Shown here: positions 28,612-38,067 of the stretch, piece by piece | Layout: every line of letters starts with the position of its first letter | How positions within the stretch are numbered: the stretch's first letter is position 1 | Origin: Allomuricauda sp. M10 | GTDB lineage: Bacteria > Bacteroidota > Bacteroidia > Flavobacteriales > Flavobacteriaceae | Length of the DNA: 64,000 nucleotides | Assembly (NCBI RefSeq): GCF_020782875.1 | Contig: NZ_JAJGBN010000002.1 | Location: forward strand, 124,001 to 188,000 | Direction of reading: 5' to 3' | Position numbers and translations under genes: made by a program | The notes under the pieces: generated by a model | Told to the model about the DNA's origin: nothing | The model's database searches: none | Seen by the model: the letters and a program-made list of their open reading frames with translations, nothing else

Positions 28612-29114
28612 ATAGCACAATTTTACTCAACATATTCAGATTTGTGCTGTTGATCCTGACCCAGGTCCTGATTTTCAACAATCTTAATTTTATGGGGTTC
28701 ATCAATCCAATGGTGTATTTGATTTTCTTTTATTGGTATCCCATCAAAGTCAACCGGGCTATTTTCATGTTGGTGGCCTTTTTATTGGGCTTCACCATCG
28801 ATATCTTTTCCGATACCATGGCCTTGAATGCCTTGGCATCCTTGACAATTGCCTATGCCCGTCCTGTTCTGATGCGGTTCTGTTTTGGGGTAAACTACGA
28901 GTTTCAGAATTTCAGTTTTAAGAATACCACCAATATTCAAAGGATCACCTTGTTGGCGTTGATGGTACTCATCCATCATTTTATATTCTTTTCGCTTGAA
29001 ATTTTAAGTATTGACCATATCCTTTTAATTTTGAAAAAGGTTTTTGCCACAGGTATCGTAACTTTAATACTTTGTACATTATTTAGTTCACTTTTTAGTC
29101 CGAAAAGTGAATAA
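28608..29114 (+). CDS. mreD: rod-shape-determining protein MreD
   Basis: Integral membrane partner of MreC, 168 residues with about five hydrophobic helices. Recognisable segments are LTQVLIFNNLNFMGFINPM and LLGFTIDIFSDTMALNALAS, the conserved MreD signature (GxxxDxxxxxxxG). Starts within the mreC stop (4-base overlap), which indicates translational coupling. Confidence 0.9.
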   Translation: MNSTILLNIFRFVLLILTQVLIFNNLNFMGFINPMVYLIFFYWYPIKVNRAIFMLVAFLLGFTIDIFSDTMALNALASLTIAYARPVLMRFCFGVNYEFQNFSFKNTTNIQRITLLALMVLIHHFIFFSLEILSIDHILLILKKVFATGIVTLILCTLFSSLFSPKSE

Positions 29115-29169
29115 ATTTGAAACTACATCGTTGGTAATAAAGGACTAGCGCCTACAAATCTGGTCGAGT

Positions 29170-31038
29170 ATGAAAAAATTGCTTTTATCGTCAATTATCG
29201 TCATTATTGGGTTCACCTTTATTGGGAGATTGTCCTATTTGCAATTGTTCCGATTTTCACCAGATCAAATCCTTGACGATCCCGCCATCAAAAAAATATA
29301 CGACTACCCAGAACGGGGGTACATTTACGATAGGGATGGTAAACTAATGGTAGGAAATCAACCTGCATATGACGTCATGGTCATCCCGCGAGATGTAAAG
29401 CCACTGGACACGTTGGAGTTCTGTCAGCTTTTAGGAATTGAAAAATCGGAATTCATCAGCAAGATGGAGAAAGCCCGGATTTATTCGCCTAGGCTACCTT
29501 CCGTTTTGGTGCCCCAATTATCCAAAGAGGACTACGCCAAACTTCAAGAAAAAATGCGGCATTTTGTTGGGTTCTATATCCAAAAAAGGTCGCTCAGGTA
29601 TTACAACACCCATAGCGCAGCCAATGTTTTGGGGTACATCAGTGAGGTGAACGAAGGCGACCTTCTCAACAACCCTTACTATGTTGCAGGTGAACTGAAA
29701 GGTAGAACCGGTATTGAAATGCAGTACGAAGAAATCCTAAGGGGCAGAAAAGGGGTAAAACACATTCAAAAGGATCGCTTCAACAGGGATATTGGCCCAT
29801 ACAAAGATGGAAAACTGGATACTTTGCCCAAACAAGGCAAGGAAATCCACATTACCCTGGACAAAGAATTACAGGAGTATGGTGAATTATTGATGCATGG
29901 GAAGCGAGGAGGAATTGTGGCCATTGAACCCAAAACAGGGGAAATTTTGGCCATGATCTCTGGTCCAACCTACGACCCCAACCTTCTAGTGGGCAGGGAA
30001 CGTTCCAAAAATTACAGTAAACTCCATTACGATACCATTGCTAAACCAACATGGGACCGTTCCATTTTGGCACAACCTTCGCCCGGATCACCGTTTAAGA
30101 CCTTGAACGCCCTTATTGCACTCCAAGAAGGGGCAATCGACCCCAATACCAAGTTTACTTGTTACCACGGATTTTATGTGGGCAATACCCTAAGAGGATG
30201 CCACTGTGGTGGTGGTGTACGGAACCTGAATTCCGGTATCTACCTATCCTGTAATGCTTATTTTGCTGGCGTTTTTAGAAAAATCTATGATAAATATGGC
30301 TCCACCGATGAAGGCATGGATGCTTGGGACAAGCATGTCAAAAGCTTTGGGTTGGGCGATTATTTGGGAACCGATCTTCCTACAGGTGCCCCAGGAAGGA
30401 TTCCGGATAAGGAATACTATGACAAATGGTATGGCGATGGCAGATGGGCCGCTTCCACCATTATTTCCAATTCCATTGGGCAAGGAGAAGTAGCCGCAAC
30501 ACCCCTTCAATTGGCCAATATGACGGCCGCCATTGCTAACAGGGGATATTTTTATACTCCTCACGTGATCAAAAGTGTGGGCAATTCTGGGGATATCGAC
30601 CCCAATTTTACCACACCACATTACACTACCATAGACCGAAAATACTTCGAGCCCGTAATTCAGGGAATGGCCGATGTATACAACTACGGAACAGCTAGAT
30701 GGCTTAAGATTCCGGGAGTTGATATAGCGGGCAAAACAGGTACAGTGGAAAACTATATCAGGGTAAATGGAGAGCGGATGCAGTTGACAGACCATTCCGT
30801 ATTCGTAGCTTTTGCACCGGTTGAAAATCCGCAGATTGCCTTGGCCGTGTACATCGAGAACGGTTATTTCGGTGCCCGATACGCTGGACATATCGCTTCT
30901 TTATTGATCGAGAAGTATATCAAGGGTGAAATTACCCGAAAAGATTTGGAAACACGCATGCTGGAAAGGACTTTGGAGCACGAATACGCCAAACCTTATT
31001 CCGGTGAACCTTTCAAGATCAACGAGCGTGAGTGGTAA
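29170..31038 (+). CDS. mrdA: penicillin-binding protein 2 (elongasome transpeptidase)
   Basis: Class B PBP that crosslinks peptidoglycan during elongation; the beta-lactam target PBP2. It has 622 residues: an N-terminal membrane anchor (about 4-24), dimerisation/pedestal domain (about 45-220) and transpeptidase domain. Active-site motifs are SPFK (Ser307-Lys310), SCN in LSCNAYFAG and KTGT in AGKTGTVEN. It lies 55 bases after mreD. Its last 11 bases overlap the rodA start. Confidence 0.95.
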   Translation: MKKLLLSSIIVIIGFTFIGRLSYLQLFRFSPDQILDDPAIKKIYDYPERGYIYDRDGKLMVGNQPAYDVMVIPRDVKPLDTLEFCQLLGIEKSEFISKMEKARIYSPRLPSVLVPQLSKEDYAKLQEKMRHFVGFYIQKRSLRYYNTHSAANVLGYISEVNEGDLLNNPYYVAGELKGRTGIEMQYEEILRGRKGVKHIQKDRFNRDIGPYKDGKLDTLPKQGKEIHITLDKELQEYGELLMHGKRGGIVAIEPKTGEILAMISGPTYDPNLLVGRERSKNYSKLHYDTIAKPTWDRSILAQPSPGSPFKTLNALIALQEGAIDPNTKFTCYHGFYVGNTLRGCHCGGGVRNLNSGIYLSCNAYFAGVFRKIYDKYGSTDEGMDAWDKHVKSFGLGDYLGTDLPTGAPGRIPDKEYYDKWYGDGRWAASTIISNSIGQGEVAATPLQLANMTAAIANRGYFYTPHVIKSVGNSGDIDPNFTTPHYTTIDRKYFEPVIQGMADVYNYGTARWLKIPGVDIAGKTGTVENYIRVNGERMQLTDHSVFVAFAPVENPQIALAVYIENGYFGARYAGHIASLLIEKYIKGEITRKDLETRMLERTLEHEYAKPYSGEPFKINEREW

Positions 31039-32311
31039 AGGCCCTTTTGGAAGGATAGATTGGATTACCGTGATCCTTTATGCGTTATTGGTTTTTATAG
31101 GTTGGATCAATATCTATTCCACCTCGCTGACCGACACAAGTCTTTCCATTTTTGATTTCTCCACCCTTTATGGCAAACAACTATTTTTCATTGGGTTGGC
31201 GTTTCTCGGTATCATTTTCGTGCTCTTTGTGGAGTCCAGCTTTTTTGAACGGTTCGCATCCATTTTCTATGTGGTTTCCATTGTTTTGTTGTTGGGGCTC
31301 TTTGTTTTTGGGAAGAAAATTGCTGGGGCCACTTCTTGGTACGATCTTGGATTTTTTAACTTTCAACCTTCGGAATTAGCAAAGGTGACCACTGCTTTGG
31401 CATTGGCCAAATTCTTAAGTGACATCCAAACAGACATACGGAATGGAAGGCATCAGTTGTATGCCCTGACCATAATCCTATTACCTGCAATACTGATTTT
31501 ACCGCAGCCCGATCCGGGGAGTTCGTTAATCTATTTCTCCTTGTTCTTTGTCCTTTTTAGGGAAGGGTTCCCATTGTATTACCTCGGTATTCTTTTGGTG
31601 ACGGTTATCTTGTTCGCTACCACATTGATGTATGGAACCGTTTGGGTGGTCATCGGATTGGTGATTTTGGCTTTATTGGTCTATACCTTTAAAAGAGCGT
31701 CGCTTAAAATTCCCGTACTGCCCGTAATTGGAGCCATTGTGGTTTCAACGCTTTTTTCACTTTCTGTAAATTTTGTGTTTGAACATGTGTTTGAACAACG
31801 TCACCGTGATCGCTTCGCACTATGGCTAAGCTTGGAAAAAGATGAGAAGAAATTGGAAGAAATCCGGAAAACCATTGGCTACAACACCTATCAATCCGAA
31901 AAGGCCATTGAATCTGGCGGTTTTTTTGGAAAGGGATTTTTGGAAGGTACCCGTACCAAGGGTGATTTTGTTCCAGAACAGCATAGTGATTACATTTTCA
32001 GTTCCGTTGGCGAAGAATGGGGATTTTTAGGCACAGCTACGGTCATCATTCTATTTTCAGTTTTCTTTCTTAGGTTGATTTTTATTGCGGAACGACAGAA
32101 AAGTGACTTTAGCCGAATGTACGGTTATGGAGTTATATCCTTATTGGTCTTTCACTATTTCATCAACATCGGAATGGTAATCGGTCTGCTGCCCACCATT
32201 GGGGTTCCGTTGCCCTTCTTTAGCTATGGGGGATCAGGACTCATCTTTTTCAGTATGTTGCTGTTCATCTTTTTGAAACTCGATTCCAATCGATTAAAAG
32301 ACGGTATCTAA
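31028..32311 (+). CDS. rodA: rod-shape-determining protein RodA (SEDS glycosyltransferase), GTG start
   Basis: Peptidoglycan polymerase of the SEDS family, partner of PBP2. It has 427 residues with about ten membrane helices. I place the start at GTG 31028 (MSGKGPFGRIDWITVILYAL), which gives the normal RodA N-terminus. The longer frame opening at 30926 would overlap mrdA by 113 bases and adds a non-homologous prefix. Conserved segments include GKKIAGATSWYDLGFFNFQPSE-type (SWYDLG..QPSELAK), QPDPGSSLIY, FVPEQHSDYIFSSVGEEWGF and GVPLPFFSYGGSG. Its stop overlaps the convergent nuclease gene by 4 bases. Confidence 0.94.
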   Translation: MSGKGPFGRIDWITVILYALLVFIGWINIYSTSLTDTSLSIFDFSTLYGKQLFFIGLAFLGIIFVLFVESSFFERFASIFYVVSIVLLLGLFVFGKKIAGATSWYDLGFFNFQPSELAKVTTALALAKFLSDIQTDIRNGRHQLYALTIILLPAILILPQPDPGSSLIYFSLFFVLFREGFPLYYLGILLVTVILFATTLMYGTVWVVIGLVILALLVYTFKRASLKIPVLPVIGAIVVSTLFSLSVNFVFEHVFEQRHRDRFALWLSLEKDEKKLEEIRKTIGYNTYQSEKAIESGGFFGKGFLEGTRTKGDFVPEQHSDYIFSSVGEEWGFLGTATVIILFSVFFLRLIFIAERQKSDFSRMYGYGVISLLVFHYFINIGMVIGLLPTIGVPLPFFSYGGSGLIFFSMLLFIFLKLDSNRLKDGI

Positions 32312-33105
32312 AATTTCCAGCCGGAAGTTTCCACTCTTTTTTCAATAACTTCTTGCCAAGCTTCAGGTTGGTTATGGAAAAAATCGATTCCAGTTTTTTC
32401 TTCCAAGTCATCCACCGATACCAAAAAACGCTGTAGCGGTGAATCACTTTCAGTTGCTGGAATTAAAAAAGCCAAGACTTCAGGCGCTTCCTCATTCTTT
32501 TTAAGTACGATCTTGTAAAAAGCCTTGGGAACGTCAACATCTTCCTCCCCAATTTCTTCCAACCCGTTCTCCAAAACACCACCTGTTACCACTACAAGGT
32601 CCCCATATTTTTTGCACCATTTTCTCACCTGCTGTTCCAATCGGTTCCAAACCCCTGCATTGAAATCTTTATCCTGGGGACTTATATTGCTCGTGTAAAA
32701 AGTTTCGTTATAAGCCTGTTCGGAAAATCGGCGATCGCCTGCTGGGCAAAGATGTCCACGATCATACCCTGAACCACGATAGTTTCTCCAATCGGCCGAC
32801 TTAGTGCTCACCTTGGGGTCTTCAATAAAGTAAGGTCGCTTTCTGTCGTCATAGGTCAATTGGCTTTTTTTGAGTTCATAAACCACCCATTCCGCTTGTT
32901 CAAAGGGTTCATTATAGGAAAGAGAATAAAATTTGTGATGTACCACTTCACCTGTGGTGGAACTTGGCAAAAAATCAGTGTTAAACTCAACATTTTCTGG
33001 CCCATTGGGGTTAGAATAAGTGGAAGGCGTGTAAAAATTTTCGACCACCCAAAACGCTATCAAGCATAGGGCAAATAGAACGGTATAAAGTGTTTTTCTC
33101 TTCAT
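32308..33105 (-). CDS. DNA/RNA non-specific endonuclease (beta-beta-alpha metal type)
   Basis: A 265-residue exported or membrane-anchored nuclease of the NucA/NUC1 family. The start at 33105 (MKRKTLYTVLFAL) directly begins a signal or anchor helix (about 4-22); the frame to 33126 adds seven unlikely residues. The catalytic motif YDRGHLCPAGDR is intact, with the general-base His, and NISPQDKDFNAGVWNRLEQQ supplies the metal-binding Asn and helix. Probably a periplasmic or extracellular nutrient or DNA scavenger. It converges on rodA with overlapping stops. Confidence 0.9.
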   Translation of the reverse strand: MKRKTLYTVLFALCLIAFWVVENFYTPSTYSNPNGPENVEFNTDFLPSSTTGEVVHHKFYSLSYNEPFEQAEWVVYELKKSQLTYDDRKRPYFIEDPKVSTKSADWRNYRGSGYDRGHLCPAGDRRFSEQAYNETFYTSNISPQDKDFNAGVWNRLEQQVRKWCKKYGDLVVVTGGVLENGLEEIGEEDVDVPKAFYKIVLKKNEEAPEVLAFLIPATESDSPLQRFLVSVDDLEEKTGIDFFHNQPEAWQEVIEKRVETSGWKF

Positions 33106-33210
33106 GGATGTCCAAAATCGACACAAAACTAACCAAAATTGAAGGAGTAGTTTTAGCTTATTTACGTTGATTTGTCATTACTTTTATACAGCATCCTAAG
33201 GCATCAAACG

Positions 33211-34104
33211 ATGATTACCAAACAGATTTTTCCCATAACATACATTTTTAGTGAAATTAAAATCTCCCTACTTACCGTCACGCTCATTGGTGTAGTGGTT
33301 GATGTTTTTCCACTTTTTTTTCCTGGTATTTTACCTGATATTCCCATTTCCATAGCAACCACATTGGGTATTGCCATTTCTATTTTGATTTCGTTTAAAG
33401 TGAATCAATCCTATGACAGATGGTGGGAAGCACGCAAGGTTTGGGGAGAGATAGTGAATGACTCCCGTACCCTGGTTTTACAATTAAAAATGTATGCAGA
33501 TGCGAATAATCCCATGATCAAGACGATAGCTTACCGTCAAATTGCCTGGTGCTATTCCTTGGGGCAATCTTTGCGAAATACCGACCCCTTTAAAAATTTG
33601 AACGGTTTGATCTCGGATGCAGAATTGAAGGAAATTCAAGCACAAAAAAATATCCCTTTGGGTATTCTTAATTTTCAGACCGAATCTATTAAAAAGCTTT
33701 TTGACGAAGGAAAATTGGATGGCTTTTCCAGACTGCAATTGGAAGGAACTTTGGCCCAGTTGACAGCTTCGATGGGAAAATGTGAGCGCATCAAAAATAC
33801 CGTGTTTCCGACTACTTACCGAAAAGGGTTGCACTTGGCCATTTACCTTTTCGTTATTTTTCTGGCCATGTCTGAACCGCTTCGTCTGTCCGTGATATTG
33901 GAGGTTTTCATTTTGGTCATCATCTCCATGGTCTTCTTTTTTCTGGAAAAGGCAGCTTTCAGATTGCAAGATCCATTTGAAAATCAACCTACCGATACCC
34001 CGGTAACCTCCATAGCAAGGACCATTGACATCAATTTAAGACAACTTGTTAGTGAAACAGATTTACCGAAACCCGTTGAATCCGACGATTTTTACATCAT
34101 GTAA
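33211..34104 (+). CDS. bestrophin-family ion channel
   Basis: Pentameric anion/cation channel family (UPF0187), 297 residues. The ATG at 33211 (MITKQIFPITYIFSEI) is preferred over an upstream TTG at 33172. The N-terminal helices (TLIGVVVDVFPLFF, IATTLGIAISILISF) are followed by the family signature FKVNQSYDRWWEARKVWGEI with NDSRTL. A further helix pair lies at about 215-260 (GLHLAIYLFVIFLAMSEPL). Stand-alone gene between divergent and convergent neighbours. Ion specificity cannot be read from the sequence. Confidence 0.88.
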   Translation: MITKQIFPITYIFSEIKISLLTVTLIGVVVDVFPLFFPGILPDIPISIATTLGIAISILISFKVNQSYDRWWEARKVWGEIVNDSRTLVLQLKMYADANNPMIKTIAYRQIAWCYSLGQSLRNTDPFKNLNGLISDAELKEIQAQKNIPLGILNFQTESIKKLFDEGKLDGFSRLQLEGTLAQLTASMGKCERIKNTVFPTTYRKGLHLAIYLFVIFLAMSEPLRLSVILEVFILVIISMVFFFLEKAAFRLQDPFENQPTDTPVTSIARTIDINLRQLVSETDLPKPVESDDFYIM

Positions 34105-34120
34105 TATTTGAACATAAAAA

Positions 34121-34150
34121 AAAACCGACTCGTTTTGGAGTCGGTTTTCT
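34121..34150. terminator. bidirectional intrinsic terminator
   Basis: Eleven-bp stem AAAACCGACTC / GAGTCGGTTTT with a 6-base loop, A-rich before and T-rich after. It lies between the convergent bestrophin and tail-specific protease genes. Confidence 0.9.
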
Positions 34151-34167
34151 TTATTTTGAGAAATTGG

Positions 34168-36339
34168 TTACCCTTTTACGCTGACCAATTTTCTTTCTTG
34201 TTGTTTGATGTTGTTCAAATGCAGATCTTTTAGCACGTTAACAGCTTCTTCCACATAAATATCGCGGGCCAAATCCTTGTGCCATCTGTCCCTTTTCTCC
34301 CTTAGTACGGAGTCCTGGGTGAAAAGTTCAGTCTCATATTTCAAAGAACCGAAGGAAAGTTTGGAATCATAATCCCTCAATGTCTTGAACTTATCGGACT
34401 GCTTTTTGGCTTCTTCCGCTTTTTGAACATACGCATCATAGTTAAGAGAGATTACATTCTCATCTTGCTGAGCCTTGATCCATTTGGCGTTTTCCTCGAT
34501 CAACTCGATCTGCGGATTGTTTTCCATTCGTTTTTTGCTGTTGGACACAGCTGTTTCAAAATCGATGTACCCATCCCAAATTTTATAATCAGCAGGAGTG
34601 ATCTTGTCCCAACCCAATGGGTTTTGCTGATCACGCTCCCCAAGGTCGATATAGCTGTATTTATCCGGCATTACGATATCACTCTTCACACCTTCCAACT
34701 GGGTAGAACCACCATTGATCCTGTAAAACTTCTGAGTGGTCAATTTAATGGCTCCCAAATCACCTTGATCGTTGCTTCTCACGATACCATCCAATGGAAT
34801 CACGTTTTGAACAGTTCCTTTTCCAAATGTCTGTTTGCTACCGATGATAACGGCCCTTTTGTAATCCTGCATGGCAGCAGCCAAAATTTCCGAAGCAGAG
34901 GCGGACAATTCGTTCACCAAAATCACCAGTGGTCCATCCCATTGAATACGTTCATCCTTATCTTCATGCACTTCTTTGCGCTGTCCTGAGGAACGAACCT
35001 GTACAATTGGACCATCCTTGATGAACAATCCAGCCATTTCCACAACAGTTTTTAAAGAACCTCCGCCATTATCCCTAAGATCTAGGATGATACCTTCGGC
35101 ACCAGCTTCCTTCAATCTCTCCACTTCTTTGGCCACATCGGTAGCCGCATTGCGTTCGGTGTAATCTTCAAAATCCACATAGAACTTGGGCAGGTTGATC
35201 AACCCATATTTGTGGTCGTCACTGTCAATGGTAGCTGACTTTGCATAAGACTCTTCCAACTCTACCACATCCCTGGTTATGGATACGATTTGAATGGTTC
35301 CATCCACTTTTCTTACGGTTAGGTCCACAGTGGTGCCTTTTGGGCCTTTGATCAATTTGATGGCATCATCAAGGCGCATCCCAACGATATCGATAGGCTC
35401 CTCTCCTTGCTGGCCTACTTTCAAGATTTCGTCACCCACTTCAAGGGTTTGATCTCTCCAAACGGGCCCACCGGAAATGATTTCCACGATTTTGGCACCT
35501 TCAGGCTTTTTCTGTAGTCGGGCACCGATACCTTCAAACTTACCGGACATTCCGATATCAAATCTCTCTTTTTCCTCTGGAGCAAAATAAAAGGTGTGTG
35601 GATCAAATTCTTCCACGATGGTGTTCAAATATTGTACAAACCAGTCCTTACGTTCCAAATCGCCAACAAAGTCAAAAAATTCGTCCAAAGTGTTTTTGGT
35701 CACTTCCCTGGCTTCTTCTTCAGTGGCAACTCTGTCCACATTGGTTGGAATGTCGCTGAATGCCAAAATGGCTTCTGCGTCCACATTGGCTTCTTGGTTG
35801 GCATCAGAAATTTTGTTGTCAACCTTATTCTCGAATACGGTTAAGGTATTGTATTTCAATTGTTTTCTCCAACGTTCTTTCAACTGCTTTTTATTGGCAG
35901 CGAACTCTTGGTTCTCGTAGTCGATGTTGATGGTTTCATCAAGGGTGTAATCGAATGGTTCCGCCAATACTTCCTTGTAGATGTCTTTGGCTTCTTCCAT
36001 ACGCACCATCAAACGTTGGTACACGGCATTGAAAAAGGTGATATCGGTGTTCCTGATCTCGTCATCGATCATGAATCGATATTTTTCAAATTCCCTGATA
36101 TCGCTTTCTAGGAAATATCTTTTTGTAGGATCAACAATGTCGATGAAGTCATCGAATACATTGGAGCTAAAATTGTCGTTAAGGTCTTTGGGTTCATAAT
36201 GTCCCCTTTCCAAAACATAAGTAATCAAATCCAGCAAAAGCTTATCCTTGTCGTCGTTATCGAAAGACTTATTGGTAAAGCTACAAGAGGCTACTGCAAC
36301 AAGAATAACCAAAAGTGCCAAGATAAAGTTCTTCTTCAT
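34168..36339 (-). CDS. prc: tail-specific periplasmic protease (S41, Prc-like)
   Basis: Carboxy-terminal processing protease acting in the periplasm, 723 residues. The start at 36339 (MKKNFILALLVILVA) begins a signal with lipobox VASC; the frame to 36378 adds 13 residues. The order is an N-terminal helical domain (to about 225), a PDZ domain (about 238-325, GIGARLQKKPEGAKIVEI) and the S41 core with DLRDNGGGSL. The catalytic Ser sits in NELSASASEILAA and Lys in QTFGKGTVQN. The C-terminal DUF3340-type domain carries TPADYKIW and lysine-rich helices. Likely roles are turnover of lipoproteins or peptidoglycan hydrolases; substrates are not visible. Confidence 0.93.
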   Translation of the reverse strand: MKKNFILALLVILVAVASCSFTNKSFDNDDKDKLLLDLITYVLERGHYEPKDLNDNFSSNVFDDFIDIVDPTKRYFLESDIREFEKYRFMIDDEIRNTDITFFNAVYQRLMVRMEEAKDIYKEVLAEPFDYTLDETINIDYENQEFAANKKQLKERWRKQLKYNTLTVFENKVDNKISDANQEANVDAEAILAFSDIPTNVDRVATEEEAREVTKNTLDEFFDFVGDLERKDWFVQYLNTIVEEFDPHTFYFAPEEKERFDIGMSGKFEGIGARLQKKPEGAKIVEIISGGPVWRDQTLEVGDEILKVGQQGEEPIDIVGMRLDDAIKLIKGPKGTTVDLTVRKVDGTIQIVSITRDVVELEESYAKSATIDSDDHKYGLINLPKFYVDFEDYTERNAATDVAKEVERLKEAGAEGIILDLRDNGGGSLKTVVEMAGLFIKDGPIVQVRSSGQRKEVHEDKDERIQWDGPLVILVNELSASASEILAAAMQDYKRAVIIGSKQTFGKGTVQNVIPLDGIVRSNDQGDLGAIKLTTQKFYRINGGSTQLEGVKSDIVMPDKYSYIDLGERDQQNPLGWDKITPADYKIWDGYIDFETAVSNSKKRMENNPQIELIEENAKWIKAQQDENVISLNYDAYVQKAEEAKKQSDKFKTLRDYDSKLSFGSLKYETELFTQDSVLREKRDRWHKDLARDIYVEEAVNVLKDLHLNNIKQQERKLVSVKG

Positions 36340-36542
36340 AATGTGATTTTTTTCTGGAGCGAAATAATCTGACCTCATACCGTCAAATCTTCGTTACGTC
36401 ATCCGTCGTTCTTAATTGTATGAATTCTCTAAGATACAGAAAAAACCGTGCCAGTTCTGATCGCCGCTTTTAATTTTTTGTTAAACGGCAGAGGCTCCAT
36501 ATCCTTATGAAAAACGTATTTTTATGCCTTTAATTATAATGC

Positions 36543-37319
36543 ATGGAAAAACCACTCATTTTGGTCACCAACGATGATGGAATCACTGCTCCCGGGCTAA
36601 GGGCACTAATTCGCTCCATGAAAGAACTTGGTGAGGTGGTCGTCGTGGCTCCAGACAGCCCCCAATCGGGCATGGGACATGCCATTACAGTAGATAGCAC
36701 CCTATTTTCCAAAAAAGTGGTGGTAGACCATAAAGAAGGTGCGCCAAGTGAGTACAGTTGCAGTGGAACCCCAGCGGATTGTGTGAAATTGGCCCTCCGC
36801 GAAATTCTGGACCGAACACCGGATATCTGTGTGAGCGGCATCAACCATGGTTCCAATTCTTCCATCAACGTTATATATTCCGGCACCATGAGTGCTGCCA
36901 TTGAGGCAGGCATTGAAGGTATTCCAGCTATTGGCTTTTCCCTTTGCGACTATTCTTGGAACGCCGATTTTGAACCTTCCTTGGACGCCGTGAAGAAAAT
37001 TGTTTCCGAGGCTTTGACCAACGGGATGCCCAAAGGAACCGTTCTCAATGTAAACATTCCCAAAACGGAAAAACCCAAAGGAATCAAGATCTGTAGACAG
37101 GCAAGGGGCAATTGGAAGGAAGAATTTGACAAACGCAGAAGCCCATCCGGAAAGGATTATTACTGGCTTACCGGGCAATTTGAACTGTTGGACAAAGGCG
37201 AGGATACCGATGAATGGGCGCTATCACAAGGTTATATTTCAGTGGTACCGACGCAGTTCGACCTAACTGCCCACCATGCCATACCACTAATCAACAATTG
37301 GAACTTAAATGAACAATAG
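36543..37319 (+). CDS. surE: 5'/3'-nucleotidase SurE
   Basis: Metal-dependent phosphatase acting on nucleoside monophosphates, a stress-survival protein. It has 258 residues. Metal ligands lie in LVTNDDGITAPG (Asp-Asp near the start), PDSPQSGMGHAI, CSGTPADCVKLA and SGINHGSNSSINVIYSGTMS. First gene of a run leading to lpxB. It overlaps the next small membrane-protein gene by 11 bases. Confidence 0.95.
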   Translation: MEKPLILVTNDDGITAPGLRALIRSMKELGEVVVVAPDSPQSGMGHAITVDSTLFSKKVVVDHKEGAPSEYSCSGTPADCVKLALREILDRTPDICVSGINHGSNSSINVIYSGTMSAAIEAGIEGIPAIGFSLCDYSWNADFEPSLDAVKKIVSEALTNGMPKGTVLNVNIPKTEKPKGIKICRQARGNWKEEFDKRRSPSGKDYYWLTGQFELLDKGEDTDEWALSQGYISVVPTQFDLTAHHAIPLINNWNLNEQ

Positions 37320-37596
37320 AAAAGAAATCATTATTGGCTTTGTGGTAGGGATCATTGCCAACACCTTTGGCACTTTACTCTACATAATGCTATTTTCAGA
37401 TTTGAGCATCGTCGACACCTTTAACGCCGCAGTGGACCAGGGCCATATTGGCAGTCTGCTTGCCTTGGGAGCCATATTGAACTTGGTTGCCTTTTTTGGG
37501 TTTTTGAGGATCAAAAGAGATAATAGAGCCAAGGGGGTGATGCTGGCTACATTGGTTACAGCGTTGGTTATTTTGTTGTATAAAGTGCTATCTTAA
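37309..37596 (+). CDS. small conserved membrane protein
   Basis: A 95-residue protein with three hydrophobic helices (about 7-29, 47-66, 75-93) and a basic loop KRDNRAKG. It begins inside the end of surE (11-base overlap), so the two are probably translated together. The surE-small membrane protein-lpxB order is familiar from Flavobacteriaceae. I do not know a function. Confidence 0.75.
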   Translation: MNNRKEIIIGFVVGIIANTFGTLLYIMLFSDLSIVDTFNAAVDQGHIGSLLALGAILNLVAFFGFLRIKRDNRAKGVMLATLVTALVILLYKVLS

Positions 37597-37649
37597 ACCA
37601 ACATTTTTTGCTTTTGAAGTTTCAAGAGCAAGACCAAAACCAAAATAAA

Positions 37650-38018
37650 ATGTCCCAAATACCTACTAAAAAATATGACTTGGAGGATAGAATAGTGGAA
37701 TTTGCAGCAAATGCGGCCTTATTCTATCAAGATTTGCCAAAAGACGCTATCGGCAATTACTATGGAAACCAATTACTGCGTTCAGGAGGAAGTGCCGCGC
37801 TAAATTTTGGTGAAGTACAAGGAACCAACTCTGGTAAGGATTACATCAACAAAGCTAGTCTTAGCCTGAAGGAACTCAAAGAATCAAGAGTGAATTTGAA
37901 AATCCTGAAGAAATTGGATTTTGGCAACAGTATTCGAAGAAACAATCTTTTGGATGAAGCGGAACAGTTGATAAAAATCATCGCAACGATCATTAAGAAC
38001 AAAAAGGAAAATCCTTGA
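37650..38018 (+). CDS. four-helix-bundle protein (23S rRNA intervening-sequence type)
   Basis: A 122-residue protein of the IVS/four-helix-bundle family, small helical proteins found free-standing or inside 23S rRNA intervening sequences. The ATG at 37650 (MSQIPTKKYDLEDRIVEFAA) is preferred to a TTG at 37608. Signature parts are YYGNQLLRSGGSAALNFGEV and LSLKELKESRVNLKIL, then a lysine-rich tail. It is not inside an rRNA gene here. It sits between the small membrane protein and lpxB, probably as an insertion into a conserved gene order. Function unknown. Confidence 0.85.
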   Translation: MSQIPTKKYDLEDRIVEFAANAALFYQDLPKDAIGNYYGNQLLRSGGSAALNFGEVQGTNSGKDYINKASLSLKELKESRVNLKILKKLDFGNSIRRNNLLDEAEQLIKIIATIIKNKKENP

Positions 38019-38043
38019 ACTGCCAAAGTTTGATTCTTTAACT

Positions 38044-38051
38044 TAATTTTG
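38044..38051 (+). promoter_or_regulatory. possible -7 element of lpxB
   Basis: TAATTTTG matches TAnnTTTG, 16 bases before the lpxB ATG. No -33 at the usual distance. It would give lpxB its own promoter downstream of the four-helix-bundle gene. Confidence 0.3.
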
Positions 38052-38067
38052 AACTTGAACTTTTCCC

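Noticed and set aside
30926-31027. Longer N-terminus for rodA
   Set aside because: The extra 34 residues overlap mrdA in another frame and are not RodA-like. GTG at 31028 restores the family start.
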